Assembly (NCBI GenBank): GCA_036656615.1
Contig: JAVXHY010000003.1
Span: 78,222 to 142,221, forward strand
Direction of reading: 5' to 3'
Origin: CAUPWF01 sp036656615
Lineage (GTDB): Bacteria; Bacillota; Clostridia; Lachnospirales; Lachnospiraceae
DNA: 64,000 nt
The notes below the pieces were generated by a model. That model saw nothing but the letters and a program-made list of their open reading frames with translations, had not been told where the DNA came from and ran no database searches. Position 1 is the first letter of the stretch; each line of letters starts with the position of its first letter. Of the stretch, positions 50,344 through 59,585 are shown piece after piece. The position numbers and the translations under genes were made by a program.

Positions 50344-51261
50344 TTAGATTGAATCAAATTTGAAATTTTTAATATCTTTTATTGTTCTTCTTACCTGTTT
50401 ATTTATTAATAACCGTAGGGCAATCATTACAAGGTAAATAACCCTGATTTTTCCTTTGATCAGTATGGAACCCTGAAAAACAACATGTTCAAAATCAGGT
50501 ATGATATCTGCATTATTTCCAATCAAAGGATAGAACATGCTTAATAGGGCCAATATTTGTCCAGTTATATAGGGATCTTCAAAACCAAAGCGAAAATTCA
50601 TATTAAATTTCTTTGGTTTTATATACTTCAGTAAATGAAATAATTCTTTTTTTCCCTTTGTGAAAGCTGCCTTATGAGTCTTTGATTGTGTGAATGTTAT
50701 TAGAGTATCTTTGTTTCCTAATAATCTCTTTATATTATCATATATTTTTAAAATTGTACATTTTATCTTTACAAACCATTTTTTGATTTTTTGTAAAAAA
50801 TTTTCTTTTTTTACAACAGAATGGGGTGATAATACATCTGTTTTACAAGTTTTACGTTGCTCTTTTGCCACTGGAATTTCGGTTGGTACCTTTTCAATTG
50901 GTACCTTTTCGATTGGCACTTGTTCAATGGGTGCCGTTTCGATTGGTGCCTTTTTAATTGTGGAGGATTTTTTATCTTTTTTCTTTGAAGATGTTTCCGC
51001 TTCGGGGTATTTCTTGCATATCATTCGTAATCCCCACTGAGTTTTCATATGTTCAAAGGAAAACCATGCGGAGAACAAGTGTAGCAGCCAAGACACTTGA
51101 ACATGGGCGTTTATACTTTCTGGGGTATCTTCTCCATGTATAGTTCCTTGGTAGCAAATGGGGGAAAATAAAAAGATGCACAACAAAAGAATCAGCACAC
51201 CGAGAATTGCCAATAAAATGATTCCTATAATTTTTAATATCAAAAATAAAATATGCAGCAT
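50344..51261 (-). CDS. DUF2953-domain (YtfI-like) membrane protein
   Basis: DUF2953 proteins are partners of YtfJ in spore formers, with no known chemistry. The protein has a long N-terminal hydrophobic region (about residues 4-34), then a lysine-rich linker containing a tandem (A/V)PIE(T/Q/K) repeat (about residues 102-126, five copies) and a C-terminal globular part (NMNFRFGFEDPYITGQILALLSMFYPLIG). AGGTG precedes ATG 51261. The repeat is encoded by a 15-base tandem array (50885-50959). The next gene is ytfJ-like. Confidence 0.82.
   Translation of the reverse strand: MLHILFLILKIIGIILLAILGVLILLLCIFLFSPICYQGTIHGEDTPESINAHVQVSWLLHLFSAWFSFEHMKTQWGLRMICKKYPEAETSSKKKDKKSSTIKKAPIETAPIEQVPIEKVPIEKVPTEIPVAKEQRKTCKTDVLSPHSVVKKENFLQKIKKWFVKIKCTILKIYDNIKRLLGNKDTLITFTQSKTHKAAFTKGKKELFHLLKYIKPKKFNMNFRFGFEDPYITGQILALLSMFYPLIGNNADIIPDFEHVVFQGSILIKGKIRVIYLVMIALRLLINKQVRRTIKDIKNFKFDSI
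50885..50959 (-). repeat. 15-base tandem repeat, five copies, within the DUF2953 gene
   Basis: Copies start at 50885, 50900, 50915, 50930 and 50945 with the shared frame GGTRCCTTTTCRATT. They encode PIE-type pentapeptides in the protein linker. The first two copies differ at one base and the others at a few, so the array may vary in length between strains. Confidence 0.8.
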
Positions 51262-51298
51262 CTTTGCACCTGCTTTTACTTTCTTTTAGTGGTTATTG

Positions 51299-51607
51299 CT
51301 ATTTCAAGAAATAGCCTCGGATATCTGTATCATGTGTAGTTTCATATATTTCTTGTGTTATCGTTCTAACAAGCTCCAATGCATTGTGATAACCCTTTGC
51401 AATGCCTACAATCATCACATTCTCTGTAGAAAAAGAATGTTGTATGTTTAATGCAGTATTATAAATCTCTAAATTATTTTGTTCGTTTTGAGCAAGTACA
51501 ATGATATAAATATTAAAAAGAGTTTTTTTTTCTTGTATGTTCTTTATGAGTTCTTCTTGGTGATTTTGAAGTTCTTGGCTTACATATAGATTCTTATATA
51601 CGTTCAT
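51299..51607 (-). CDS. Small protein of unknown function between PBP and DUF2953
   Basis: I do not recognise a family. From ATG 51607 (AAAGGAG just upstream) there are 102 residues with a regular alpha/beta pattern (FNIYIIVLAQNEQNNLEIYN, VMIVGIAKGYHNALELVRTITQEIY) and no signal or membrane segment. The in-frame GTG at 51622 is part of the ribosome-site region. It directly follows the PBP gene (15 bases) and is probably cotranscribed. Confidence 0.65.
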   Translation of the reverse strand: MNVYKNLYVSQELQNHQEELIKNIQEKKTLFNIYIIVLAQNEQNNLEIYNTALNIQHSFSTENVMIVGIAKGYHNALELVRTITQEIYETTHDTDIRGYFLK

Positions 51608-51622
51608 GGGAGCTCCTTTCAC

Positions 51623-53215
51623 TTAGTTGTAGTAGTAAGCATTTAATATATCATGGGCGATTGGTACCGCTTTTGTTCCAGCACTTCCATCGGATCCTTC
51701 TACGATAACACTAATTACTAACTCTGGATTATCCACGTTCGTAAACCCAACAAACCAAGAATGGTTTTGTTCTTTATTTGTACTATATTCTGCAGTTCCA
51801 GTTTTACCGGCTACGGTATAAGATTCACCGCCTAATACATTTCCGGTCCCCTGAGTTACAACGGCTGTCATATATTCAGTAAGTTGAGCAGCTTCTTCTG
51901 GTGTCATCAGTGTTTTATATTTTTCGGGCATATTCTTTTTTACTTTTGCTCCTCCATAGTTGGTAATGGTGTCCACCAAATAAGGTTCCATTAATTTTCC
52001 ACCATTAGCAATGGCTGAAGTAATTAAGGCCATATGATAGGGGCTTACTTGTGTTTCTCCTTGTCCCATAGCGGTCATCATAGCATCTGCACTAGTAGAT
52101 TGGGAGTTTAATACAAATCTGCTCTTACTATATGGCAGTACGCCAGGCAATTTAGAATTAAATAATAATTCTTTGGCTGTTTTAGCATAGGTAGTTCGAT
52201 CTAGTTGTAAACCAATATTTGCAAAAGAAGAGTTACAGGAATTTGCAAAGGATGCCAGTAAGTCCTGATCACCATGTGCGGTACTGTCAAAGCAGTGAAT
52301 GGTAGTTCCATCCTGAGTAATTTCTCCACCACAAGTATACCAGTAAGAAGCATAGTCATCAAATTCTCTCATATATTCCAAAGCAGTAACCATTTTAAAA
52401 GTAGAGCCTGGAGCATAAGAACCCTGGGTTGCTCGATTTAATAAAGCACTTCCACTTTCATTAGAATTTAGATAATCCCATTCTTCATTTATTTGATTTG
52501 GATCAAAGGTTGGTTTGGATACCATGCTTAATATCTTTCCAGTTCCTGCTTCCATTACAATAACTGCACCATTGTTATCTCCAAGTGCATCATAAGCAGC
52601 TTGTTGTAAATTTGCATCTAGGGTGGTTACTACACTATCACCTATATTTTTTTCATCTTTAAATTCTTTCATTAACTTTTCAAGAAAAAAGGCATTAGAT
52701 GTTAAAAGGTTAAAGTTTTCTACGGATTCCAAACCGGATTTTCCTTGAGATGCATAACCTATTACGTGTGAAAACACATCTCCATAGGGGTAAACCCTAG
52801 TTTCACTTCCATCATCCGCTACCTGGGTTTCTGCCAGTACTTCACCATTTCTATCTAAAATAGAACCCCGTACTACACGATCGGCAAAGGAATCTTGTCT
52901 AGAGTTATAGGGGCTATTTATAATGTCTTTACTTTTTACTACGTTAAAGTATACAATATATCCCATCAACACAAAGAAGAGTCCAATAAACATATAGGTG
53001 ACTCTGGCAAATTCTTTGTTTGTTGTTTTTCGCTTTTTTTGTTCCTTTTTAGCTGTTTTTTTTGTGCGTGTCGGGTCTGCGTTTAGCTGGGTCTTTTTGT
53101 TGGCGGTGGGTTTCCCGATTTGAAATTCCCTTTTTATATCCTCCGGCGTTCTGAAGTCGTCGTCTTTTTTCTCGTAATTGTTTCTTTTTCTTTCTTTCAA
53201 TATTCTCTTCCTCAT
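51623..53215 (-). CDS. Class B penicillin-binding protein (PbpA/FtsI-like transpeptidase)
   Basis: This membrane-anchored transpeptidase cross-links peptidoglycan with its SEDS partner encoded just upstream. It has a basic N-terminal tail, one membrane segment (about residues 75-93), a dimerisation domain and the catalytic motifs APGSTFK, SCN and KTGTAEYS. At 530 residues it is short for its class. The frame begins at ATG 53215, inside the 3' end of ftsW; TTG 53200 has the better ribosome site (GAGG). Either way its first 50 or so codons overlap ftsW in another frame. Confidence 0.9.
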   Translation of the reverse strand: MRKRILKERKRNNYEKKDDDFRTPEDIKREFQIGKPTANKKTQLNADPTRTKKTAKKEQKKRKTTNKEFARVTYMFIGLFFVLMGYIVYFNVVKSKDIINSPYNSRQDSFADRVVRGSILDRNGEVLAETQVADDGSETRVYPYGDVFSHVIGYASQGKSGLESVENFNLLTSNAFFLEKLMKEFKDEKNIGDSVVTTLDANLQQAAYDALGDNNGAVIVMEAGTGKILSMVSKPTFDPNQINEEWDYLNSNESGSALLNRATQGSYAPGSTFKMVTALEYMREFDDYASYWYTCGGEITQDGTTIHCFDSTAHGDQDLLASFANSCNSSFANIGLQLDRTTYAKTAKELLFNSKLPGVLPYSKSRFVLNSQSTSADAMMTAMGQGETQVSPYHMALITSAIANGGKLMEPYLVDTITNYGGAKVKKNMPEKYKTLMTPEEAAQLTEYMTAVVTQGTGNVLGGESYTVAGKTGTAEYSTNKEQNHSWFVGFTNVDNPELVISVIVEGSDGSAGTKAVPIAHDILNAYYYN

Positions 53216-54509
53216 CTTCTCTTAAAATATATAGCCCTTGAATAATTGCAAACATAATTAAGGTACTTAGAATGGAACTGCCCCCATAACTAACTAAGGC
53301 AAGTGTTACCCCTGTTGAAGGGATGAACTTTGTTACTCCACCGATGGTTAAAAATACCTGGAAAATATAGCAAGTGCCTAAGCCTAAAGCAATCAGCTTA
53401 TAAAATAAATTATGTATCTGCATGGCAATATTAAGAAACATAACATAGCAGCTAATACATACAAGAATCAAGCAAAGTGCAAAGATTAGACCAAGCTCTT
53501 CGGAAATCGCAGAGAACACAAAATCTGTTTCTGCTAATGGTATAGAATTTGGATCACCTTGGAACAATCCCATGCCAAACCAACTGCCTGTACCAATTGC
53601 AAATAAGGATTGTGCTACCTGAAACCCACCACTGTCATATACGGCAAAAGGATCGCGCCAAACAACTACTCGTGTCTTTACATGATGAAACAGATGATAA
53701 GCAGCCACTGCTGCCACACTTCCGGAAGCTAAACCCCCAATCATATAGAGGGGTTGTCTAGTAGCAACATAAAGCATAACCAAATAAACTAAAAATAGAA
53801 TTAAGGCTGATCCTAAATCGGTGGAAGCAACTAGAATTAATACATGCAATGCAGCAATCATAGTAGTTTTCACAACATCTTTAAATTCTGTTGAAACGGA
53901 AAGACTTCCTGCAACAAAAAATACAAAGAGGATTTTTACAAATTCTGAGGGCTGAATACTAATGCCGCCAATGGAAAAACCTAATTTTGCACCATAGGAG
54001 GTCTTACCTAACAATGCTACGATAATTAGGGAAACCAATCCAATTCCGGCATACAGATAAGTCCACTTAGTTAATGATTTAAGCTTTCGAATTACAATAG
54101 GTATCATTAGGCTGATAAATATTGATATGACTATAAAAATAAATTGTTTGATTGCTTTATCAAAAGCAAGACGGCTAATCATAATGAGACCAATACATAA
54201 AAGCATACACATATTATTTACAATTAATCTTGATACTTTTGGATAAATCATTGTATAGAGTAAAATAATGGCAATAAATAATACTACTTGTGCGAAGTAG
54301 AAAAATACAAGCTTTAACTCTTTCGTTTTTAAATACATGACTAAATATGCAATAAAATGAATTGCAAACATCAGCTTGTTTTGCCGAAATAAAATCTTGC
54401 TTTTATCATCTGAATCAGAATATCCAAATACGCTAAAACAAGAATACGTATACGTTGCAAATAAAATAATCAATAGATATTTTGATAATTCAACAATTAT
54501 ATTTACCAA
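53049..54509 (-). CDS. FtsW/RodA/SpoVE-family peptidoglycan glycosyltransferase
   Basis: This is a SEDS glycosyltransferase with about ten hydrophobic segments and the family motifs IQPSEFVKILFV, AISEELGLIF and IPSTGVTLALVSYGGSS. At 486 residues it has an extra N-terminal hydrophobic region and a long, very basic C-terminal tail from about residue 425 (ERKKKKQLREKRRRLQ to the end). The tail is encoded by DNA that also encodes the start of the PBP. TTG 54509 follows AGGTG. The adjacent PBP suggests a bifunctional polymerase-transpeptidase pair for septum or cortex. Confidence 0.9.
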   Translation of the reverse strand: MVNIIVELSKYLLIILFATYTYSCFSVFGYSDSDDKSKILFRQNKLMFAIHFIAYLVMYLKTKELKLVFFYFAQVVLFIAIILLYTMIYPKVSRLIVNNMCMLLCIGLIMISRLAFDKAIKQFIFIVISIFISLMIPIVIRKLKSLTKWTYLYAGIGLVSLIIVALLGKTSYGAKLGFSIGGISIQPSEFVKILFVFFVAGSLSVSTEFKDVVKTTMIAALHVLILVASTDLGSALILFLVYLVMLYVATRQPLYMIGGLASGSVAAVAAYHLFHHVKTRVVVWRDPFAVYDSGGFQVAQSLFAIGTGSWFGMGLFQGDPNSIPLAETDFVFSAISEELGLIFALCLILVCISCYVMFLNIAMQIHNLFYKLIALGLGTCYIFQVFLTIGGVTKFIPSTGVTLALVSYGGSSILSTLIMFAIIQGLYILREDEEENIERKKKKQLREKRRRLQNAGGYKKGISNRETHRQQKDPAKRRPDTHKKNS

Positions 54510-54517
54510 CTAATCAC

Positions 54518-56917
54518 CTACTTAATTCCCCGTTTAAAATGTCCGCGTGTAAATTCCATGTGCAAATCATCAGGAGGTATTCCTTTCTTAAATGTATCAT
54601 TAAACGCCTTTAACACCTGCAAAGTCTGCTGCTTATCTTCTAAGGTAAACTGAAGTCTTATAGAACGGGTATGGAGCTGTTCTATTTCTTGCTTTTGATC
54701 CAGTAAAAGAAGAGGTGCACTATTATATATTACATTATAACAATAATCACAACAATTTTTAATCACAAATTCTTTTTGAACTCGATCACGAATGGAAGTG
54801 ATTCCAGATTTATGTGTACAACCCAAAATGGTCTTTTGAACACATTGAGCAGAAACCATCATTGGGAGATATCCATAGACAATTAGTTCAGAAGTTTCTA
54901 ATGAAAGTGCTTTTAATTCCCTGAAATTTAATTCTAATGGTACCGTATCATGCTCTATATTTCTTTTTTCCCAAAAATCCTTACTGTAATGATTAAAAGT
55001 ATATACATTATGATCTAAAATAAGGGGCTTTTGATACTTCATATCCACTAAAAATTGATAACTTTCATAATTTCGAATTACCATACCATCGTAATGATAA
55101 TTTATAAAATCTTTCCAAAATTTAACAAATTGATTTCTTGTATGGGTACGAAAAATATATGGCATTACATAATAAATCTGTTGTTGACAATTATGACAGG
55201 ATTTTATGAACTCTTCCATTTTTTTATTATGATAAGATTCTTCGATTATATTACAGTCCACATAAATCCGATTGATTCCAGGACTATTTATGACTGCTGT
55301 TAACTGGTTTAATGTTTCTACATATGCGATAATCTGGAAGTTGTCTGTTAAAGTATATTCTTGACCTGCAAGATGTTGATCAAAAGTAGTCCGGTCTTTT
55401 TTTTCAATAGTAGTTCTTCGGTAACGGCTATAGACTGCTCTTTTCAACTCATCTATTCCACACCTTCGTATATCATTTAATTGTTGCATAGGAAGAAATA
55501 ATGAATCTTCTAGTTCAATATCAAGTTTATCAAATTGAAAATCCGACATGCCTGTTTTGCGAAGTTGTTGTTCCACACGTTCCTTTGTCATTGGTTGATT
55601 ACGTGCTTCCTGAGCCGGAGGTATTTCTATTTGAGCTGTAATATCCTGATAGGATAATATAAAGCTTGTAGTTCTTTGCGTAGAAAGAACTAATTTTCCG
55701 TTGATTTTCTCTTGTAATTTGTGGTTTATAAAGTTTGATTTTATGGATTGAAGAAGCTGTTCATTCCTGGTTCGATTTATAAGAACACCTTTAACAATCT
55801 GTGTATTTGGTGATAGACATAAGGTTAGTTGTTCACCTGGCTGATATTCCTGACCCAAAGTATAATCATTTTTTTGATTTGGAATTGCAAGGATGTCCCC
55901 TTTGTTTAGCTTGATTATTGCTTTTCCATACAGTGTACGGCCCTTGCAATGGATTACTTTTACCGCGGCTACTCCAGCATGATTAGACTGCTTCATGCTA
56001 ATCATTTCAGGACCATTATAGGAGTGATAGTATCCAGAATGAAAGCCGCCCCTATTATATAAATCAAGGAGCATATTTTTATCACTTTGTAATACCTGAT
56101 AACCAGATTTTCCATTTGCTAAATATAAATCTACATATTTTCGGTATACACTGGTAACAGCTGCAACATACTCAGGTTGTTTCATGCGGCCCTCAATTTT
56201 AAGAGAAAAAATACCAGATTCAATTAATTCGGGAAGCACATCTAAAGTGCAGATATCTTTTAAACTTAATACATACTGATTTGAGGAGTTAGTGGAGTTT
56301 GCAGAAATATCATATGGCAGGCGGCAAGGCTGAGCACATTGACCACGGTTGCCACTTCTTCCTCCTATTAGACTGCTATAGAGACATTGACCTGAGTAAC
56401 AGTAGCATAGAGCTCCATGTACAAAGCTTTCCACTTCTAAACTGGTTTCCTCTACAATTTCTTTGATTTCATGCAATTGTAATTCTCGTGCAGTTACCAC
56501 CCGTTCTACACCTTGGCTTTCTAAGAACCTGGCTCCTAATGCATTGGTAATCGTCATTTGAGTGCTTGCATGTATGGGTAAGTCTTTAAAATATTTTTTA
56601 ATAAATTGAACCACCCCTATATCTTGAACAATAACAGCATCTAGACCATGTAAGTATAAAGGCTCCAGATAATCATATAATTGAGTGGTGATTTCCTCTT
56701 CTTTTAATAACGTATTCACGGTTAAGTATATATGCCTTCCATGTAAATGCACATAATCAATCGCTTCTAATAATTGTTCTTGTGTTAAATTATTAGCAAA
56801 CGCTCTGGCTCCAAACTTGTTCCCGCCCACGTACACGGCATCGGCTCCGGCTGTGATGGCTGCCACTAAGCTTTCATATGATCCTGCCGGTGCCAACACT
56901 TCTATTTTCTTTTTCAT
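54518..56917 (-). CDS. U32-family peptidase (DUF3656-containing, RlhA/YdcP-like)
   Basis: U32 proteins have a TIM-barrel and Cys-rich cluster; relatives such as RlhA hydroxylate 23S rRNA cytidine, so a peptidase role is uncertain. APAGSYESLVAAITAGADAVY begins the barrel. SFVHGALCYCYSGQCLYSSL and GNRGQCAQPCRLPY carry the conserved cysteines, presumably for an Fe-S cluster, and a DUF3656-like central region is followed by more U32-like sequence. At 799 residues it is a long member. AAAGGAATG precedes ATG 56917. Confidence 0.85.
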   Translation of the reverse strand: MKKKIEVLAPAGSYESLVAAITAGADAVYVGGNKFGARAFANNLTQEQLLEAIDYVHLHGRHIYLTVNTLLKEEEITTQLYDYLEPLYLHGLDAVIVQDIGVVQFIKKYFKDLPIHASTQMTITNALGARFLESQGVERVVTARELQLHEIKEIVEETSLEVESFVHGALCYCYSGQCLYSSLIGGRSGNRGQCAQPCRLPYDISANSTNSSNQYVLSLKDICTLDVLPELIESGIFSLKIEGRMKQPEYVAAVTSVYRKYVDLYLANGKSGYQVLQSDKNMLLDLYNRGGFHSGYYHSYNGPEMISMKQSNHAGVAAVKVIHCKGRTLYGKAIIKLNKGDILAIPNQKNDYTLGQEYQPGEQLTLCLSPNTQIVKGVLINRTRNEQLLQSIKSNFINHKLQEKINGKLVLSTQRTTSFILSYQDITAQIEIPPAQEARNQPMTKERVEQQLRKTGMSDFQFDKLDIELEDSLFLPMQQLNDIRRCGIDELKRAVYSRYRRTTIEKKDRTTFDQHLAGQEYTLTDNFQIIAYVETLNQLTAVINSPGINRIYVDCNIIEESYHNKKMEEFIKSCHNCQQQIYYVMPYIFRTHTRNQFVKFWKDFINYHYDGMVIRNYESYQFLVDMKYQKPLILDHNVYTFNHYSKDFWEKRNIEHDTVPLELNFRELKALSLETSELIVYGYLPMMVSAQCVQKTILGCTHKSGITSIRDRVQKEFVIKNCCDYCYNVIYNSAPLLLLDQKQEIEQLHTRSIRLQFTLEDKQQTLQVLKAFNDTFKKGIPPDDLHMEFTRGHFKRGIK

Positions 56918-56930
56918 TTTTCATTCCTTT

Positions 56931-56957
56931 AAAAAAAGACTGTCTCGTGACAGCCTA
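56931..56957 (-). terminator. Terminator after zapA
   Basis: On the minus strand GGCTGTC and GACAGTC pair (with one G-U) around a four-base loop, followed by seven Ts, starting at the zapA stop codon. Some readthrough into the U32 gene 38 bases on is plausible. Confidence 0.75.
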
Positions 56958-57365
56958 TTTTTTACGATTTTTCATTTCGGTTTCTAATTTAATCTGTTCT
57001 TTTTGTAAATCATTATTTTGCTCTTTTAATGTTTCAATTATTTTCTCTGCATTTTCAAGCTTAATTTGAACTGAAATTAATTCATGCTTCAAATCATACA
57101 TTTCCCCATCTTTAATCTCAATATCTTTTTCTAAAGATTCCACTTGAGCTTTTGCTTTAAAATAATCATCAGCAATATTAAGGGCTAATAATGTATGTTG
57201 AGTTTCAATATTTTGTTTACGATATCCTTCGCTACTGGTACATTCAATTATTTTGTGGTTTAGATAGGTGGCAACTTTTTGCATGTATTCTTCACTTTCG
57301 AATCCGCTTAGGGTAAATACTTTGCCCCCAATCAAAACCTCCGCATTATTTTTCCTTGAAGCCAT
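56955..57365 (-). CDS. zapA: Cell division protein ZapA
   Basis: ZapA cross-links FtsZ filaments and stabilises the ring. The N-terminal globular region (VLIGGKVFTLSGFESEEYMQKVATYLN) and a long coiled coil (about residues 75-134) are clear. At 136 residues it is longer than Bacillus ZapA because of the coiled coil. GGAGGATTTC precedes ATG 57365, and TTGTTT-16-TATAAT lies upstream. It shares the window with SepF, MinDE and FtsW. Confidence 0.9.
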   Translation of the reverse strand: MASRKNNAEVLIGGKVFTLSGFESEEYMQKVATYLNHKIIECTSSEGYRKQNIETQHTLLALNIADDYFKAKAQVESLEKDIEIKDGEMYDLKHELISVQIKLENAEKIIETLKEQNNDLQKEQIKLETEMKNRKK

Positions 57366-57401
57366 GAAATCCTCCTCGAACTATCCTATTTATACTTCTC
57401 T

Positions 57402-57429
57402 ATTATAAACTATCTAGGAATAAAAACAA
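57402..57429 (-). promoter_or_regulatory. Probable sigma-A promoter of zapA
   Basis: Minus strand TTGTTT (complement of 57424-57429), 16 bases, TATAAT (complement of 57402-57407), immediately after the ruvB stop codon. Confidence 0.6.
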
Positions 57430-58437
57430 CTATTTTCCGTCATTTTCATTGGAAATTCCCAAATGTTGGTAGGTGGTGGTGGTTACAATCCTTCCACGGG
57501 GTGTTCTTTGTATAAAACCGTTCTTTAATAAATAGGGTTCATATACATCTTCAATGGTGCCAGCATCCTCTCCAATGGCAGCGGCCAAAGTATCAAGGCC
57601 TACGGGACCACCTTGAAATTTGTGAATCATGGTTAATAACATATTACGGTCGACATAGTCCAAGCCATATTTGTCCACATCTAATATGTCAAGAGCATCA
57701 CTAGCTACCGATTCGGTAATTATACCATTATATTTCACCTGTGCAAAATCACGTACTCTTTTTAACAGTCGATTAGCAAGGCGTGGAGTTCCTCTGGAAC
57801 GTTTTGAAAGCTCTCGTGCACCTTGTTCATCAATTTCTACATCTAACACCTTGGCAGACCGCATAATAATAGTCTGTAATTCTTCTACAGTATAAAATTC
57901 CAGCCGGTGAATGACACCAAAGCGATCCCTCAAGGGTGCTGTAAGCATTCCGGCTCTTGTGGTAGCACCAACCAGTGTGAATTTAGGAAGCTCTAGTCGA
58001 ATGGACCGGGCGTTGGCCCCTTTACCAATCATAATATCAATGGCATAATCTTCCATGGCAGGATAAAGGACTTCTTCTACTTGACGGTTTAATCGATGAA
58101 TCTCATCTATAAATAAGACATCACCCTCTTGTAGATTATTTAAAATAGCAGCCATTTCTCCCGGTTTTTCAATTGCTGGACCCGAGGTGATTTTCATGTT
58201 TACCTGCATTTCATTGGCAATGATTCCAGCCAGTGTGGTCTTGCCAAGCCCTGGTGGACCGTAGAATAGTACATGATCCAACGCTTCTTTTCTTCCCTTT
58301 GCTGCTTCAATGTATATTTTCAATGTATCTTTTGCTTTTTCCTGACCTATATAGTCCTTTAAAAGTTGAGGACGCAGATGATTCTCTATCTTTAAATCCT
58401 CTTCCAAATTTTCAGTTGTAATAATTCGTTTATCCAT
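57430..58437 (-). CDS. ruvB: Holliday junction branch migration ATPase RuvB
   Basis: RuvB is the AAA+ motor of the RuvAB complex, which moves Holliday junctions for cleavage by RecU. LRPQLLKDYIGQ, the Walker A GPPGLGKTT (about residues 60-68), Walker B VLFIDEIHRL, sensor GATTRAGML and the C-terminal IQRTPRGR winged helix are complete over 335 residues. AGAGGT precedes the ATG. ruvA lies just upstream on the same strand. Confidence 0.98.
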   Translation of the reverse strand: MDKRIITTENLEEDLKIENHLRPQLLKDYIGQEKAKDTLKIYIEAAKGRKEALDHVLFYGPPGLGKTTLAGIIANEMQVNMKITSGPAIEKPGEMAAILNNLQEGDVLFIDEIHRLNRQVEEVLYPAMEDYAIDIMIGKGANARSIRLELPKFTLVGATTRAGMLTAPLRDRFGVIHRLEFYTVEELQTIIMRSAKVLDVEIDEQGARELSKRSRGTPRLANRLLKRVRDFAQVKYNGIITESVASDALDILDVDKYGLDYVDRNMLLTMIHKFQGGPVGLDTLAAAIGEDAGTIEDVYEPYLLKNGFIQRTPRGRIVTTTTYQHLGISNENDGK

Positions 58438-58451
58438 GTTTACCTCTTATT

Positions 58452-59060
58452 CTAAAACATCATATTTTTCAGTGCCTGTTTTAGAACATCTTCCACACTA
58501 ATTTCAGGAGTAACTGTAATTTTGCCGACGGCTTTCAGACTTTCGGCATTGCTATATCCTAATGCTACTAAAGCTTGAACTGCTTCAGATTGTATGATTC
58601 CAATTCCACTAGTATAATCCGAGTGGGACTCCTGATCTTCTGTTTTAAGAACGTCTTCTAAATGTAGCTTATCCTTTAACTCAATAATAAGCTTTTCTGC
58701 TGTCTTTTTCCCAATTCCAGGTGCAGCTGAAATTGCCTTTACATCCCCTGTCATTACAGCAATGCGCAAATCATCTGGTGTCAGTTTAGATAAAATACTA
58801 AGACCACCTTTTGGACCAATTCCACTGACACTAATAACCAGGCGAAACACTTGCAAATCATCCCTCGTTAAAAATCCAAATAAGTGCATTGCATCCTCGC
58901 GAACATTTAAGTAGGTGTGTATGGTGATTTCTTCTCCAATAGGGGGAAGCATTTCCACAGCCTGAGCTGGCATAAAAATCCCATATCCTACTCCTTGTAC
59001 ATCTACAATAATACTAGCCATTTGCTTATCAACTAATTTACCCCTTATATATGCAATCAT
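58452..59060 (-). CDS. ruvA: Holliday junction branch migration protein RuvA
   Basis: RuvA binds four-way junctions and loads RuvB. The OB-fold start MIAYIRGKLVDKQMASIIVDVQGVGYGI, the helix-hairpin-helix motifs (ISGIGPKGGLSILS, APGIGKKTAEKLIIEL) and the C-terminal ALVALGYSNAES domain are present. ATG 59060 lies after AGGGGA; the in-frame GTG 59063 is less likely. At 202 residues it is complete and forms an operon with ruvB. Confidence 0.97.
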   Translation of the reverse strand: MIAYIRGKLVDKQMASIIVDVQGVGYGIFMPAQAVEMLPPIGEEITIHTYLNVREDAMHLFGFLTRDDLQVFRLVISVSGIGPKGGLSILSKLTPDDLRIAVMTGDVKAISAAPGIGKKTAEKLIIELKDKLHLEDVLKTEDQESHSDYTSGIGIIQSEAVQALVALGYSNAESLKAVGKITVTPEISVEDVLKQALKNMMF

Positions 59061-59077
59061 CACATTTCCCCTGTTTT

Positions 59078-59575
59078 CTAATTAAATAATTCAATATTAC
59101 TTAATCGTTTTAATAACTCATTTGTTAAAACACCAATAATTCCCCCAGTTAGAATTCCTGCAATTAAAAGTACAGGAAAATAATAAGCAACGCTAAAGCT
59201 TTCTACTACCAGCATGGCCACAAGTAACTGTCCTACATTGTGAAATACACCCCCTGCAATGCTTACACCAATAATACTAAATCCCTTTTGTTTCTTTAAA
59301 AGTACCATGACAGCTAAACTCAATGTACATCCAGCTAAACTGTATATAATTGTAAACATATTTCCAAATAAAAAACCAGCTAGAACAACTCGTACTATGG
59401 ATAATAATAATGCGGATTTTGCATCGGATTTATATAGTGCAATTACGATAATTAGGTTCGCCAAACCAAGCTTAATGCCCGGAATTGCAAAATGTATCGG
59501 AATCAGTGTTTCTACATAGCTGAAAATTAATGCTAATGCTACAAATACTCCGAAATAAGCGACTTTATGTTTCAA
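59078..59575 (-). CDS. Gx transporter family membrane protein (HepT-I/EetB-like)
   Basis: The protein is a five- or six-pass membrane protein of the Hpre_diP_synt_I (Gx transporter) family, once labelled heptaprenyl diphosphate synthase component I. LALIFSYVETLIP, IKLGLANLIIVIALY and GGVFHNVGQLLVA are typical. The family co-occurs with a NusG-domain-II protein and ApbE, as here, in flavin or quinone-linked extracytoplasmic redox loci. TTG 59575 follows GGAGGAG. Its transported substrate, if any, is unknown. It is also the gene just upstream of ruvA. Confidence 0.85.
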   Translation of the reverse strand: MKHKVAYFGVFVALALIFSYVETLIPIHFAIPGIKLGLANLIIVIALYKSDAKSALLLSIVRVVLAGFLFGNMFTIIYSLAGCTLSLAVMVLLKKQKGFSIIGVSIAGGVFHNVGQLLVAMLVVESFSVAYYFPVLLIAGILTGGIIGVLTNELLKRLSNIELFN

Positions 59576-59585
59576 AACACTCCTC

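Noticed and set aside
50885..50959. CRISPR-like array
   Set aside because: The 15-base units are contiguous, without spacers, and in frame within a coding region.
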